The notes beneath the pieces were generated by a model, which saw only the letters and a list, made by a program, of their open reading frames with translations, ran no database searches and was not told the origin of the DNA. Made by a program: the position numbers and the translations under genes. Source: Marinimicrococcus sp033875255 (GTDB lineage Bacteria; Pseudomonadota; Alphaproteobacteria; Geminicoccales; Geminicoccaceae). Taken from it: a stretch of 64,000 nucleotides of DNA. The stretch is from contig JAWZSN010000006.1 of NCBI GenBank assembly GCA_033875255.1, forward strand, positions 143,531 to 207,530, read 5' to 3'. Positions 51,644 to 61,396 of the stretch are shown piece by piece (the first letter of the stretch is position 1; every line of letters starts with the position of its first letter).

Positions 51644-52819
51644 TCAGCTGCGCTCGACGCACATGGCGATACCCATGCCGCCACCGATGCACAAGGTGGC
51701 GAGGCCCTTCTTGGCGTCGCGCTTTTGCATTTCGTGCAGCAGCGTCACGAGGACCCGGCCACCCGAGGCGCCGATGGGATGGCCCAGCGCGATAGCGCCG
51801 CCGTTGACGTTCACCTTCTCGGTATCCCAGCCCATGTCCTTGTTGACCGCCAGCGCCTGGGCGGCGAAGGCCTCGTTGGCCTCGACCAGGTCGAGATCCT
51901 CGACCTTCCAGCCGGCCTTCTCGAGAGCCTTGCGCGAGGCCGGGATCGGGCCCGTGCCCATGATCGAGGGATCCACGCCGGCCTGGGCCCAGGAGACGAT
52001 CCGCGCCAGCGGCGCCAGGCCACGACGGCTGGCCTCCTCCGCGCTCATCAGCACCAGGGCGGCGGCACCGTCATTGATGCCGGAGGCGTTGCCGGCGGTG
52101 ACCGTGCCGTCCTTGGAGAAGGCCGGGCGCAGCTTGGCCATGCCGTCGAGCGTGGCACCCATGCGGGGATACTCGTCGGTGTCGACCACCACGTCGCCCT
52201 TGCGGGTCTTGATGGTCACCGGGACGATCTCGTCCTTGAAGCGCCCGGCCTTGATCGCCGCCTCGGCCTTGTTCTGCGAGGCCACCGCGAAGCGGTCCTG
52301 CTCCTCGCGGGTGAGCTGCCACTTCTGTGCGACGTTCTCGGCTGTGTTGCCCATGTGATAGCCGTGAAAAGCGTCCATGAGCCCGTCCTTGAGCATGGAA
52401 TCCACCAGCTCGAGGGCGCCCATCTTGGTGCCGTTGCGCATGTTCGCGCAGTGCGGCGCCTGGCTCATGCTCTCCTGTCCGCCGGCCACCACGATGCTGC
52501 TGTCGCCGCTCTGGATCGCCTGGCAGCCGAGCGCCACCGACTTGAGGCCCGAGCCGCACAGGATGTTGACCCCGTAGGCCGGTACCTCGACCGGCACGCC
52601 GGCATTGATCGACGCCTGGCGGGCCGGGTTCTGGCCCTGCGCCGCGGTGAGGATCTGTCCCATGATGACCTCGGAGACCTCGCCGGCCTCGACCTTGGCG
52701 CGCTCCAGCGCCGAGCGGATCGCGGTCTCTCCGAGATAATGCGCGGGCACGCCGCTCAGGGCCCCGTTGAAGGAGCCGATCGGCGTACGCGCCGCGCTGA
52801 CAATGACCACGTCGGTCAT
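51644..52819 (-). CDS. phaA: Acetyl-CoA acetyltransferase (beta-ketothiolase)
   Basis: The 391-residue protein is a biosynthetic thiolase. The active-site Cys is in NILCGSGLKSV (near residue 89), with VEANEAFAAQAL, NVNGGAIALGHPIGASG (catalytic His) and the second Cys in TLCIGGGMGIAM. It condenses two acetyl-CoA to acetoacetyl-CoA. I chose the ATG at 52819, which gives the usual DVVIVSAARTPIGSF start. It is divergent from the Flp pilus operon with about 240 bases between. Confidence 0.95.
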   Translation of the reverse strand: MTDVVIVSAARTPIGSFNGALSGVPAHYLGETAIRSALERAKVEAGEVSEVIMGQILTAAQGQNPARQASINAGVPVEVPAYGVNILCGSGLKSVALGCQAIQSGDSSIVVAGGQESMSQAPHCANMRNGTKMGALELVDSMLKDGLMDAFHGYHMGNTAENVAQKWQLTREEQDRFAVASQNKAEAAIKAGRFKDEIVPVTIKTRKGDVVVDTDEYPRMGATLDGMAKLRPAFSKDGTVTAGNASGINDGAAALVLMSAEEASRRGLAPLARIVSWAQAGVDPSIMGTGPIPASRKALEKAGWKVEDLDLVEANEAFAAQALAVNKDMGWDTEKVNVNGGAIALGHPIGASGGRVLVTLLHEMQKRDAKKGLATLCIGGGMGIAMCVERS

Positions 52820-53060
52820 GAACGGTGTCTCCGTGCCGATGTTCTGCTTGTCGTCCGCCCCTTTGTAGCTTTGCCGCGCTGCAGCGCGCAACGGCACCGG
52901 GCGTCACCCGAAGCGTCATACCCCTTGGTGCGCGCCAGGCCGGTGCGGCCATTGCGGAGAATTTTCAGCAGCGAAACGCTTCGGCGTTAACTGTCGCTCA
53001 ATCATTGGAGCCGAAACTCGCGTGGCGATGGGGATCGCCTCACCCTGGAGTTCGGCTCAC

Positions 53061-53237
53061 ATGACCATGTTTCGCAAGCTCTGGCAGGACGAAAGCGGTG
53101 CCACGGCCATCGAGTATGGCCTCATCGCGGCACTCATCTCGGTCGCCATCATTGCCACCCTGCAGGCGCTGCAGGGAAGCCTCGAGACCACCTTCAACGA
53201 CATCAAGGCGGCGCTCGACACCGCTGGCGGCGGCTGA
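53061..53237 (+). CDS. flp: Flp/Fap-type pilin subunit
   Basis: The 58-residue prepilin has a short charged leader (MTMFRKLWQDESG) and the Flp cleavage motif G-ATAIEYGLIAALISVAI, with the conserved Glu and Tyr at +5 and +6 relative to the cut. After cleavage by the CpaA peptidase this is the major subunit of Flp/Tad adhesive pili. The ATG at 53061 is preferred to an in-frame start at 53022. It is the first gene of the operon; the 240 bases between it and phaA must hold the promoter, which I could not place exactly. Confidence 0.93.
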   Translation: MTMFRKLWQDESGATAIEYGLIAALISVAIIATLQALQGSLETTFNDIKAALDTAGGG

Positions 53238-53322
53238 CCGTCAGGTCATGCCCGGCCGCAACGTCGCGGCCGGGCATGGCGCCGTTTCCTCGCGATCCGC
53301 ACCGGGAAAGGCGGACCCCGCC

Positions 53323-53814
53323 ATGACACTGGATCCTCTGCAACCGGCCAGCTTGGGCTTTTTGCTGCTGCTCGCGCATGCCGCATGGAGCGATGTGCGC
53401 CGGCGCCGCATCCCCAATGCCACGGTGGCGGGACTTTTGGTGCTCTGGCTGGGTGCCGCCTTCCTGGGCGCCTCGTTCTCATGGCTCGATCCCGGCGGCG
53501 CCCTGCTCTTGCTGCTCACTGGCACCCTGCTGTGGCGGCGCAACCTCCTCGGCGGCGGCGACGTCAAGCTCTTGGTGGTGGTCGGCCTGTGGCTGGGCGG
53601 CTCCGGCCTGCTGCCGCTGCTGCTCGGCTCCTGCCTGGCGGCAGGCGTGGTGGCACTGGCCCAGATCGCCCTCCCCCGGCTGACCCTCGTCCTGTCGCAC
53701 ACGCCGCTGCGGCGTGGCTTGGCCCTGCTGCCCTCGCAGCCGCCTGCTTCACTGCCGTTCGGCCTCGCCATCGGCGTCGCCGCCGCGGCGCTCTGGCTCG
53801 CCCCGGCTCTCTAG
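53323..53814 (+). CDS. cpaA: Prepilin peptidase CpaA/TadV
   Basis: The 163-residue integral membrane protein has both aspartates of the type IV prepilin aspartyl peptidases: one in AAWSDVRRRRIPN (near residue 24) and one in LGGGDVKLLVV (near 85). It lacks the N-methylation domain, as expected of the short CpaA/TadV form. It should cleave the Flp prepilin. It follows flp by 85 bases and precedes cpaB by 15. Confidence 0.92.
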   Translation: MTLDPLQPASLGFLLLLAHAAWSDVRRRRIPNATVAGLLVLWLGAAFLGASFSWLDPGGALLLLLTGTLLWRRNLLGGGDVKLLVVVGLWLGGSGLLPLLLGSCLAAGVVALAQIALPRLTLVLSHTPLRRGLALLPSQPPASLPFGLAIGVAAAALWLAPAL

Positions 53815-53829
53815 AGAAAAGAGGCCCTC

Positions 53830-54681
53830 ATGCTTCGGCGCATTCTCCTCCCCGTCCTGGCGCTAGGTCTTGCCGTTGCCACCGCCGTCTATGCGCGCGG
53901 CTGGCTGGAAAGCCAGCGCCACGCCGCCGTTCCCGCCGCCACGGCGCCGGCGGCCGCCACCAAGACCGTGATGGTAGCCAATAGCGAGCTCGCGCCGGGG
54001 ACCCTGCTGCAGCCGGGCCATCTGCGCTGGCAGCCATGGCCCGACGTCGCGGTGCCCGACAGCTACATCCTCGAAGGCGACCACACCGAGGAGGAGCTGC
54101 TCGGCAGCGTGGTGCGCCATCCCCTGGCAGCAGGCCAGCCGGTCAGCCGAGGAAATCTGGTGCGTCCGGGCGACCACGGCTTCCTGGCGGCGGTCCTGAC
54201 CCCCGGCACGAGAGCCCTCTCGGTGCCGGTCAATGACGCCTCGAGCAATGCCGGCCTCATCTTCCCCGGCGACAGGGTCGATCTCATCGTCACCCATTCG
54301 CTGGGCGACGACGAACGTGGCGGCCAGGCGCGCCGGGCCAGCGAGACCGTGCTTGAGGATGTCCGCGTGATCGCCATGGGGCGGCGCCTGACCGGCAGCG
54401 GCGGCGATGATGCCTCGGGGCAGGTGCGCACGACGACCCTCGAGGTATCGCCGGTCGGCGCTGAAAAAGTGGCGCTCGCCACCGAGCTCGGCAAGCTCTC
54501 CTTGAGCCTGCGCAGCCTCGCCACCCCCGAAGACGACGGGGCCGCAACGGTCGACGCTGTCGCGCGGCCGGTGACCTGGGACGTCGACGTCAGCCGGGCG
54601 CTCGACAGCCGCGCCGCGCCGGCCGGCACCATCGTGGTGCTGCGCGGCGGAAGTGCCGCCAACGGGGGGACCGTCCAATGA
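53830..54681 (+). CDS. cpaB: Flp pilus assembly protein CpaB/RcpC
   Basis: The 283-residue protein has an N-terminal membrane anchor or signal (about 4-22), then a SAF-like domain (VANSELAPGTLLQPGHLRW, HPLAAGQPVSRGNLV) and the RcpC/CpaB core GTRALSVPVNDASSNAGLIFPGDRVDLIV. Known role: periplasmic assembly factor of the Tad secretion system, possibly binding peptidoglycan. It overlaps cpaC by 4 bases (ATGA). Confidence 0.92.
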   Translation: MLRRILLPVLALGLAVATAVYARGWLESQRHAAVPAATAPAAATKTVMVANSELAPGTLLQPGHLRWQPWPDVAVPDSYILEGDHTEEELLGSVVRHPLAAGQPVSRGNLVRPGDHGFLAAVLTPGTRALSVPVNDASSNAGLIFPGDRVDLIVTHSLGDDERGGQARRASETVLEDVRVIAMGRRLTGSGGDDASGQVRTTTLEVSPVGAEKVALATELGKLSLSLRSLATPEDDGAATVDAVARPVTWDVDVSRALDSRAAPAGTIVVLRGGSAANGGTVQ

Positions 54682-56084
54682 GCCGGTATATGGGCCCGCG
54701 AAAGCTCGTGGCGGCAGGCCTCTTGTGGGGCTCCCTCCTCTGCCCCGGCGCCGACACCGTCCGCGCCGCCGAAATACTCACCCCCGACGCCACCGTCACC
54801 CTGGGCGTGCATGAAGGTCGCGCGATCCGGCTGGCCGCCCCGGCCGAAGCCGTCTTCGTGGCCGACCCGGCGATCGCCGATGTGCAGGCGCAATCACCAA
54901 CGCTGCTCTATTTGTTCGGCAAGAGGGCCGGCAAGACGAGCCTCTTCGCGGTCGCCGACGACCAGCGGGTGGTGCTCGGCAGCGACGTCGTCGTGCAGCA
55001 CAATCTCGCCGGTCTTCGTGAGACGCTGCGCAGCGCTGCGCCGGACACCGATCTCACCGTGCAGTCGGTCGAGGGCGGCCTCGTCCTGTCCGGCACCGTC
55101 GAGAGCGCCACCGAGGCGCAGGAGCTGCGGGAGATCGCCGCCCGCTATCTCGGCCAGGAGGAGACCCTCGTCAATCGCCTTCGGGTCGGCTCGCCCACCC
55201 AGGTGAGCCTGCATGTCCGCGTCGCCGAGGTCTCCCGCGAGACCGCGCGGCTTTTCGGCGTCAACTGGGATACCCTCTTCAGCCCCGGCGACTTCGTCTT
55301 CGGTCTCGCCACCGGCCGCCCCTTCGGCCCGGGTGGCGCGTCCTTCAACCGGTTGACCGACACGGGTGGCACGGCCGGCACCCTATTCGGCGGATTCGCG
55401 TCGGGCCAGGTCAACGTGAACACGCTGATCGACGCGCTCGAGAACGAGGGATTGGTCACGGTGCTGGCCGAGCCGAACCTCACCGCCCTCTCCGGTGAGA
55501 CCGCGAGCTTCCTCGCGGGCGGCGAGTTCCCGATCCCGGTCGGCGCCGACGACAACGAGATCCAGATCGAGTTCAAGCAGTTCGGCGTCAGCCTCGCCTT
55601 CACGCCCACCGTGCTCGCGCCCGACCGGATCAGCCTGCGGGTGCGTCCCGAGGTCAGCGAGATCAGCGACAAGGGAGCGATCCGCCTTCGTGATCTGGTG
55701 ATCCCGGCGCTCGCCACGCGGCGGGCCGAGACGACCATCGAGCTCGCCAGCGGCCAGAGCTTTGCGGTCGGTGGACTGATCTCCAACGACACGCGCAGCA
55801 GCGTGCAGAAATTCCCGGGACTGGGCGACCTGCCGGTGCTGGGCACGCTGTTCCGGTCGACCAGCTTCCAACGCAACCAGACCGAGCTCGTTATCATCGT
55901 CACCCCCTATCTGGTTCAGCCGACAACCCCGGATCGGCTTCGCACGCCTCTCGACCGCCTCCGCCCGGCCTCCGATCTCGAGCGCATCCTCAACGCCCGC
56001 CTCGTCAGGGACGAGACGGCGCCGGGTGTCGCGGTGCCGGCCCCGGCACACCTGACCGGCGCCGCCGGCTTCATTCTGGAGTGA
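54678..56084 (+). CDS. cpaC: Tad secretin CpaC/RcpA
   Basis: The 468-residue protein has a signal peptide (about 1-30), an N-terminal pilus-specific domain (ADPAIADVQAQSPTLLYLFGK), a BON-like domain (about 105-165) and the secretin core with VLAEPNLTALSGETASFLAGGEFP and the C-terminal VGGLISNDTRSSVQKFPGLG, PVLGTLFRS. It forms the outer-membrane pore for Flp pili. Length and domains are normal. Confidence 0.94.
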   Translation: MSRYMGPRKLVAAGLLWGSLLCPGADTVRAAEILTPDATVTLGVHEGRAIRLAAPAEAVFVADPAIADVQAQSPTLLYLFGKRAGKTSLFAVADDQRVVLGSDVVVQHNLAGLRETLRSAAPDTDLTVQSVEGGLVLSGTVESATEAQELREIAARYLGQEETLVNRLRVGSPTQVSLHVRVAEVSRETARLFGVNWDTLFSPGDFVFGLATGRPFGPGGASFNRLTDTGGTAGTLFGGFASGQVNVNTLIDALENEGLVTVLAEPNLTALSGETASFLAGGEFPIPVGADDNEIQIEFKQFGVSLAFTPTVLAPDRISLRVRPEVSEISDKGAIRLRDLVIPALATRRAETTIELASGQSFAVGGLISNDTRSSVQKFPGLGDLPVLGTLFRSTSFQRNQTELVIIVTPYLVQPTTPDRLRTPLDRLRPASDLERILNARLVRDETAPGVAVPAPAHLTGAAGFILE

Positions 56085-56088
56085 CGCC

Positions 56089-56766
56089 ATGCCGATCTTG
56101 TGCAGGGCGCTGCTGCGCCCATCCGAGTGGACGCTTGTGGTGCTGGGGCTGACCTTGGCCGCCTGCGCTCCCGTCGAGCCGCCGGTCCAGCACGAGGTGC
56201 CGCCGCGCCCGTCGGCAAGCCTCTCGAGCGCCAAGCATGAGGTGCTGTTCGCCCCCGGGCGCAGCGAGCTCGCCGAAGCCGAGCGCAGCGTGTTGCACCG
56301 CTTCCTCGCCACCCAGCCACCCGGTTCCGGCCGCACGGTACGGATCACCGGAGAAGCCGGCGGCCCACGCGACGGTGCGACCGGCCGGGCTGCAGGAGAG
56401 CTGGCCCTTAGGCGGGCGCGCGCAGTGGCTCGCGAGGTGACGGCCTCGCTGCCCGGGCCCGTCCGGGTGAGCATCGAGACCCGCACGGATTCGGGCGGGC
56501 GGGCGGCGCTGCTGACCATGGAGACGGCCACCGCCGACGTGCCCGGCTGCCCGCAGCCGACCGCATTCCTCGCGTCCTCCGTTGGCGCCGACTGGCGCCT
56601 CGGCTGCTCCACCGCCTCCAACCTGGCAGCCATGGCCGCCTTCCCCGCCGATCTCGTGACGCCGGCGGCAATGGGCACTGCCGACGGCACACGCGAGGCC
56701 GAGGCCGTGGTTCGTCACCGCACCGACCGGGTAAAAGCCCTCTCCCAGGACAGGCTGCAGCCATGA
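56089..56766 (+). CDS. cpaD: Tad pilus lipoprotein CpaD
   Basis: The 225-residue protein carries a lipobox-like signal (VLGLTLAAC, cysteine near residue 26), then an OmpA-like periplasmic region (FAPGRSELAEAERSVL) and the CpaD family C-terminal part with CPQPTAF and GCSTASNLAAMAAFPADLV, whose Cys pair and Asn-Leu pattern are hallmarks. It is thought to help the secretin reach the outer membrane. It is followed by cpaE with a 4-base overlap. Confidence 0.9.
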   Translation: MPILCRALLRPSEWTLVVLGLTLAACAPVEPPVQHEVPPRPSASLSSAKHEVLFAPGRSELAEAERSVLHRFLATQPPGSGRTVRITGEAGGPRDGATGRAAGELALRRARAVAREVTASLPGPVRVSIETRTDSGGRAALLTMETATADVPGCPQPTAFLASSVGADWRLGCSTASNLAAMAAFPADLVTPAAMGTADGTREAEAVVRHRTDRVKALSQDRLQP

Positions 56767-57980
56767 GCAGTGTAGCTAGCGTCAAGGAACCCACCACCGG
56801 CGTCGATCGTGGCCAGCTGCACGCGTATGTGCTTGACGACGAGACGAGGCGGACCATCGAGCAGGTCATCAGTGACCTGGTGATCCCCCATACGTCCGTG
56901 CGTCGGGGCGGCGTCGCCGAGGCGGTCGCCGAGCTGGGCCAGCGTCGATCACCGCGGATTCTCTTGGTCGACGTCTCGGGCTCGGACCTTCCCCTCTCGC
57001 AGGTCAACGAGCTGGCCGAGGTCTGCGAGCCAGGCACCACGGTGATCGTCATCGGCGACCGTAATGACGTAGGTCTCTTCAGGGACCTGATGGCCCAGGG
57101 CGTGAGCGACTATCTGGTGAAGCCGATCAGCTCCGCCCTGCTGCAGCGTTCGGTCCTCGGTGCCAGCGAGAGCAGCGGCGCGCCGCGCCATACGACCCGC
57201 CTCGGCCGCATCGTCTCCGTCGTGGGTGCCCGCGGAGGGGTGGGCGCCACGCTGATCGCCACGAGCTGCGCCTGGGCCATCGCCAACCGCAAGCGGCGGC
57301 GTGTGGCGCTGCTCGATCTCGATCTGCAGTTCGGCAGCGTGGCCCTGCATCTCGACCTCGACCCCTCGCACGGCCTGCGCGAAGCGCTGGAGAACCCATC
57401 GAGGATCGATGGACTCTACCTCGAGCGCATCATGACGCGGCATTCCGACACGCTTCAGGTGCTCAGCGCCGAGGAAAAACTGGACGAGACCGTCTATGTG
57501 GATCGTGAAGCCTTGTCCTTGCTGCTCGGGGAGCTGCGTTCCCGCTTCCATTTCGTCGTGGTCGACCTGCCGCGGCAGATGTCGGCCGCGACCCAGGAGC
57601 TGCTGGCGCTGACAACCGACCTGGTTCTGGTGAGTGACTTATCGCTGGCGGGCATGCGCGACTGCAGCCGCCTGCTCCAGCTTGTGCCCGAAGCCAATGC
57701 TTCCTGTCAGATCACCATGGTGGCCAACCGCGTCGGCGAACATCGCCAGTCCGGGATGACGGCAGCCGACTTCCGCAAGGGCATCGGCCGTACCATCGAC
57801 CATATGGTGCCCTTCGACCCCAAGGCGGTCGTCGAGGCTCTCAATGATGGACGGGCCGTGGCGGCAGGCCGCGGCAGCACGCCAGCCGCGCTGGTGGCCA
57901 TCGCCGACGGCATTGTTGGTGGCGCGCCTGCGGCCGGCCGCGGCAGGCTCACCTCGTTCCTTCGCAAGTGGCGGAGCTAA
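56763..57980 (+). CDS. cpaE: Tad pilus localisation ATPase CpaE/TadZ
   Basis: The 405-residue protein has an N-terminal atypical receiver-like domain (about 10-130) and a ParA/MinD-like ATPase domain starting at VVGARGGVGATLIATSCAW, where the lysine of the P-loop is replaced as is usual in CpaE. LLDLDLQFGSVALHLDLDP and VVDLPRQMSAAT follow. It positions the Tad apparatus at the pole or membrane site. It is separated from cpaF by 4 bases. Confidence 0.92.
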   Translation: MSSVASVKEPTTGVDRGQLHAYVLDDETRRTIEQVISDLVIPHTSVRRGGVAEAVAELGQRRSPRILLVDVSGSDLPLSQVNELAEVCEPGTTVIVIGDRNDVGLFRDLMAQGVSDYLVKPISSALLQRSVLGASESSGAPRHTTRLGRIVSVVGARGGVGATLIATSCAWAIANRKRRRVALLDLDLQFGSVALHLDLDPSHGLREALENPSRIDGLYLERIMTRHSDTLQVLSAEEKLDETVYVDREALSLLLGELRSRFHFVVVDLPRQMSAATQELLALTTDLVLVSDLSLAGMRDCSRLLQLVPEANASCQITMVANRVGEHRQSGMTAADFRKGIGRTIDHMVPFDPKAVVEALNDGRAVAAGRGSTPAALVAIADGIVGGAPAAGRGRLTSFLRKWRS

Positions 57981-57984
57981 AGCG

Positions 57985-59406
57985 ATGTTCGGTCGCAAGC
58001 ACGAGCTCGAGCCCCGGCATGCACCGGACGATCGCCATCCGCCCGCGGCGGAGAGGCCCGAGACAAAGAATCCGCCGCCCGCGCTCGACCTCGACGCCGT
58101 ACGGCATATCGTGCTCGCGCCCCGCGCAGCACCCGAGCGACGCGGCGACGGCCTCGTGGCCGTGCTCGCACGGCTGCAGTCCATTCTCTACGACCGAATC
58201 GATGCGACCGCGGCAGCTCGCCTTCCCAAGGAGGAACTGCGCCGGCAGATCCAGGAGTTGATTGGAGAGATCGCCATCGAGCAGAGGCTCTCCCTCTCAA
58301 GCCGCGATCAGGACGAGCTCAGCCTCAAGCTCGTCGACGACATGGTGGGCCTGGGACCGCTCGAGCCACTCCTGCGCGACGAGGCGATCACCGACATCAT
58401 GGTGAACGGGCCGCACCAGATCTACATGGAACGACGCGGCAAGCTCGAGCTCACCGACATCGGGTTCCGCGACGCGCAGCACGTCATGAACGTCGCGCAG
58501 CGCATCGCCACGCGGGTCGGTCGGCGCGTGGACGAGACCTGTCCGATCTGCGACGCCCGTCTTGCCGACGGCAGCCGCGTCAACATCATCGCGCCACCCT
58601 TGGCGATCGACGGCTGCTCGATCTCGATCCGCAAGTTCGCCAAGCGCTCGATAACGCTGGACGCCATGATGCGGCAGCAGAACATCAGCGAGCAGCTTGG
58701 CAAGGTCTTGAAGATCGCCGCTGCCTGCCGGCTCAATCTCGTGATCTCCGGCGGCACGGGGTCGGGCAAGACCACCATGCTCAACGCCATGTCGCAGCTG
58801 ATCGACGCCGGCGAGCGCGTGGTCACCATCGAGGATGCCGCCGAGCTGCAGCTGCAGCAGCCTCATGTGGTTCGCCTCGAGACACGACCCGCTAATCTCG
58901 AGGGCCAGGGCGAGATCACCATGCGAGACCTCGTCAAGAACGCGCTGCGCATGCGTCCCGACCGTATTATCTGCGGCGAGGTGCGTGGCGCCGAGGCCAT
59001 GGACATGCTGCAAGCGATGAATACTGGGCATGACGGTTCGATGTGCACGCTGCATGCCAACACGCCGCGCGAGGCAATCACCCGGATCGAGAACATGGTG
59101 GGCATGGCTGCGGCAAGCCTGCCGGCCAAGGCCGCGAGGACGCAGATCGTGGCCGCAGTCAACCTGATCGTTCAGGTTGCCCGCATGCGCGACGGCATCC
59201 GCAGGGTCACCCACGTGACGGAGGTGATCGGCATGGAGGGCGAGGTGGTGACGATGCAGGATCTCTTCACCTACGAGTACCAGGGAGAGTCGCGAGACGG
59301 CACGCTGGTGGGCACCTTCAAGGCCCACCCGGTCCGCCCGTTCTTCCTCAAGCGTGCCGCCTATTACGGTTTGGACCGCGCCCTCATGGCTGCGATGACG
59401 GCATGA
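57985..59406 (+). CDS. cpaF: Tad pilus assembly ATPase CpaF/TadA
   Basis: The 473-residue protein is a secretion ATPase: LLRDEAITDIMVNGPHQIY, the Walker A loop SGGTGSGKTTMLN (about 255-267), the Asp box IEDAAELQL, the Walker B region RMRPDRIICGEVRGAEA and the His box GSMCTLHANTPREA. It powers pilus extension. I chose the ATG at 57985; the frame opens further upstream inside cpaE. It overlaps tadB by 4 bases. Confidence 0.95.
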   Translation: MFGRKHELEPRHAPDDRHPPAAERPETKNPPPALDLDAVRHIVLAPRAAPERRGDGLVAVLARLQSILYDRIDATAAARLPKEELRRQIQELIGEIAIEQRLSLSSRDQDELSLKLVDDMVGLGPLEPLLRDEAITDIMVNGPHQIYMERRGKLELTDIGFRDAQHVMNVAQRIATRVGRRVDETCPICDARLADGSRVNIIAPPLAIDGCSISIRKFAKRSITLDAMMRQQNISEQLGKVLKIAAACRLNLVISGGTGSGKTTMLNAMSQLIDAGERVVTIEDAAELQLQQPHVVRLETRPANLEGQGEITMRDLVKNALRMRPDRIICGEVRGAEAMDMLQAMNTGHDGSMCTLHANTPREAITRIENMVGMAAASLPAKAARTQIVAAVNLIVQVARMRDGIRRVTHVTEVIGMEGEVVTMQDLFTYEYQGESRDGTLVGTFKAHPVRPFFLKRAAYYGLDRALMAAMTA

Positions 59407-60437
59407 GCTGGGTCGTCCCCCTTGCGGATACACCGCCCGCTATCGTGGCACTTCTGGTTGGTGTCATGATAGCCGTCATCCTTCTCATCCTGCTGGCAGC
59501 AGTGGAACGTCCTCCCAGCGCAGCGTCCCGCCTTGAACGGCGGAACAGCAGCACCACAAGGGAGCCTGCCCGGACGTCGGGGCGCTCGGCGCGCTCGGCG
59601 CGCAGCGAGCAGTCAGAGAGCGTGCGCCGCGGCAAGGCGCGCGGCTTCCTGCCGGAAAGCTCCGCCGGCCTTCTGCGCTTGCTGCCTCGGGCATCTGCGC
59701 TGCGCAATAGGCTGGACCGTGCCGAGATACCTCTACGCCTCCCGGACTTCCTGCTGCTTTGCGGCCTTGCGGGCGCGCTCGGCGCCGTGCTCGTCCATCA
59801 GGGCTGGAGCTGGCCGACCTGGCGCGCCGCCGCCTTGGGCATCCTCATCGCCACCGCAGGACCAACCCTCCTGATCAGGCGTCGCATCGCAAGGCGCGAG
59901 CGCCGTTTCCTGCAGCAACTTCCTGACGCCCTCGATCTCGTGGTGCGCGCGGTCCGCTCGGGCCTGCCGGTGACCGAGGCGCTGCAGAGCATCGCTGGCG
60001 AGATGCGCGACCCCGCCCGCACCGTATTCCGCGACCTTTGCGCCAATGTCCGGATCGGGATGAGCCTGGGCGACGCGCTGGCCCTCGCGGCGGAGCGTAT
60101 CCACCTTCCTGAATTCCGGTTCTTCGCCATCAGCCTGATAGTCCAGCAGGAAACCGGCGGCAACCTCGCCGAGATCCTCCAAAATCTCTCGACCATGCTG
60201 CGCCGCCGCTATCAGGTCCGCCTCAAGATCAAGGCGATGTCCTCGGAAGCTCGTGCCTCGGCGATGATCATCGGGGCGCTGCCGTTCCTCACCGGCACCG
60301 CCATCTACTGGATCAATCCCGACTACATGGCCAAGCTCTTCATCGACCCGCGCGGCTGGATGCTGCTGCTGGCGGGCTCCGCCAGCCTGCTGATGGGCCT
60401 GTTCGTGATGGGCAAGATGACACGGTTCGAGGTGTGA
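59403..60437 (+). CDS. tadB: Tad inner-membrane protein TadB
   Basis: The 344-residue protein has an N-terminal helix (about 12-35), an Arg/Ser-rich linker, two helices (about 118-160), and the type II secretion system F domain with QLPDALDLVVRAVRSGLPV, EMRDPARTVFRDL and VQQETGGNLAEIL, then two C-terminal helices. With TadC it forms the platform of the pilus machine. The Ser/Arg linker (about 45-90) is longer than I would expect and of low complexity. Confidence 0.92.
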   Translation: MSWVVPLADTPPAIVALLVGVMIAVILLILLAAVERPPSAASRLERRNSSTTREPARTSGRSARSARSEQSESVRRGKARGFLPESSAGLLRLLPRASALRNRLDRAEIPLRLPDFLLLCGLAGALGAVLVHQGWSWPTWRAAALGILIATAGPTLLIRRRIARRERRFLQQLPDALDLVVRAVRSGLPVTEALQSIAGEMRDPARTVFRDLCANVRIGMSLGDALALAAERIHLPEFRFFAISLIVQQETGGNLAEILQNLSTMLRRRYQVRLKIKAMSSEARASAMIIGALPFLTGTAIYWINPDYMAKLFIDPRGWMLLLAGSASLLMGLFVMGKMTRFEV

Positions 60438-61396
60438 TGATGCTCACCGATTTCGAGGCTCTGGGTCCCGAGGAGATGCTCAGCCTCCTCGCCGGCGCCG
60501 CAGCCCTGGCCAGCACCCTCGCGGTCTGGGGCGCGCTGATCGATCGCGACCACGGCGAAACAAGGCGCCGCGCCGTGGCGCAACGGGCGCGCGAGCTGCG
60601 GGTGCAGGCCGCTCCGCCGACGCGCAAACGGCTTCAGCCACGGCGCATGCTGCCGCATCTGGTGACCATGCTGCGGCTGGCACACGCTTCGCAGGACGAG
60701 CGGTTGCGCGAGAAGCTCCAGCGGGCCGGCCTCCGCTCGCGAGATGCCCGGATAGTCTATCTCCTGACCAAGCTGGCGGGTCCGTTCGGCTTCGGGCTGC
60801 TGGCATTCATGGCAATTCAGGGCGGCCTCATGGGCGAGCTCTCGCCGCTCTCGCGGCTCCTCGTGACCGTGCTCAGTGTCGGGGCGGGTTTCCAGGCTCC
60901 TGATATCTATCTGGCCAACATCGCCGCCAAGCGCCGTCAGGCGCTGCAGAAATCTCTGCCCGACGGCCTGGACCTGCTGGTGGTGTGCGCCGAGGCAGGT
61001 CTTAGTCTCGACGCCGCCTTGAACCATGTGGCCGAGGAGATCGGAAGCTCGAGCCCCGAGCTAGCAGACGAACTCGCCCTAACGGCCGTGGAGCTCAACT
61101 TCTTGCCGGACCGCAGGCAGGCGCTGCTCAACCTGTCGCGGCGCATCGATCTGCCGGCCATCCTGGGTGTCGTCAATACGTTGATCCAGACCGAGAAATA
61201 CGGAACCCCCCTTGCCCAGTCGCTGAAGGTTCTATCGGCGGAATTCCGCGAACAAAGGATGCTGCGGGCCGAGGAGAAAGCCGCACGCCTCCCTGCCACG
61301 CTCACTGTGCCGATGATCGTCTTCATCCTCCCGACCCTGTTCATCGTCCTGATCGGACCAGCGATCATCGACGTGTACGACAATATCATCAGATGA
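60437..61396 (+). CDS. tadC: Tad inner-membrane protein TadC
   Basis: The 319-residue protein has the same T2SSF fold as TadB: SLPDGLDLLVVCAEAGLSLD, LADELALTAVELNFLPDRR, and a C-terminal pair of helices with LPATLTVPMIVFILPTLFIVL. I prefer the ATG at 60437, which overlaps the last base of the tadB stop (TGATG), over the GTG at 60434. It is the last intact gene of the tad operon in this window; insertion sequences begin 152 bases after its stop. Confidence 0.92.
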   Translation: MMLTDFEALGPEEMLSLLAGAAALASTLAVWGALIDRDHGETRRRAVAQRARELRVQAAPPTRKRLQPRRMLPHLVTMLRLAHASQDERLREKLQRAGLRSRDARIVYLLTKLAGPFGFGLLAFMAIQGGLMGELSPLSRLLVTVLSVGAGFQAPDIYLANIAAKRRQALQKSLPDGLDLLVVCAEAGLSLDAALNHVAEEIGSSSPELADELALTAVELNFLPDRRQALLNLSRRIDLPAILGVVNTLIQTEKYGTPLAQSLKVLSAEFREQRMLRAEEKAARLPATLTVPMIVFILPTLFIVLIGPAIIDVYDNIIR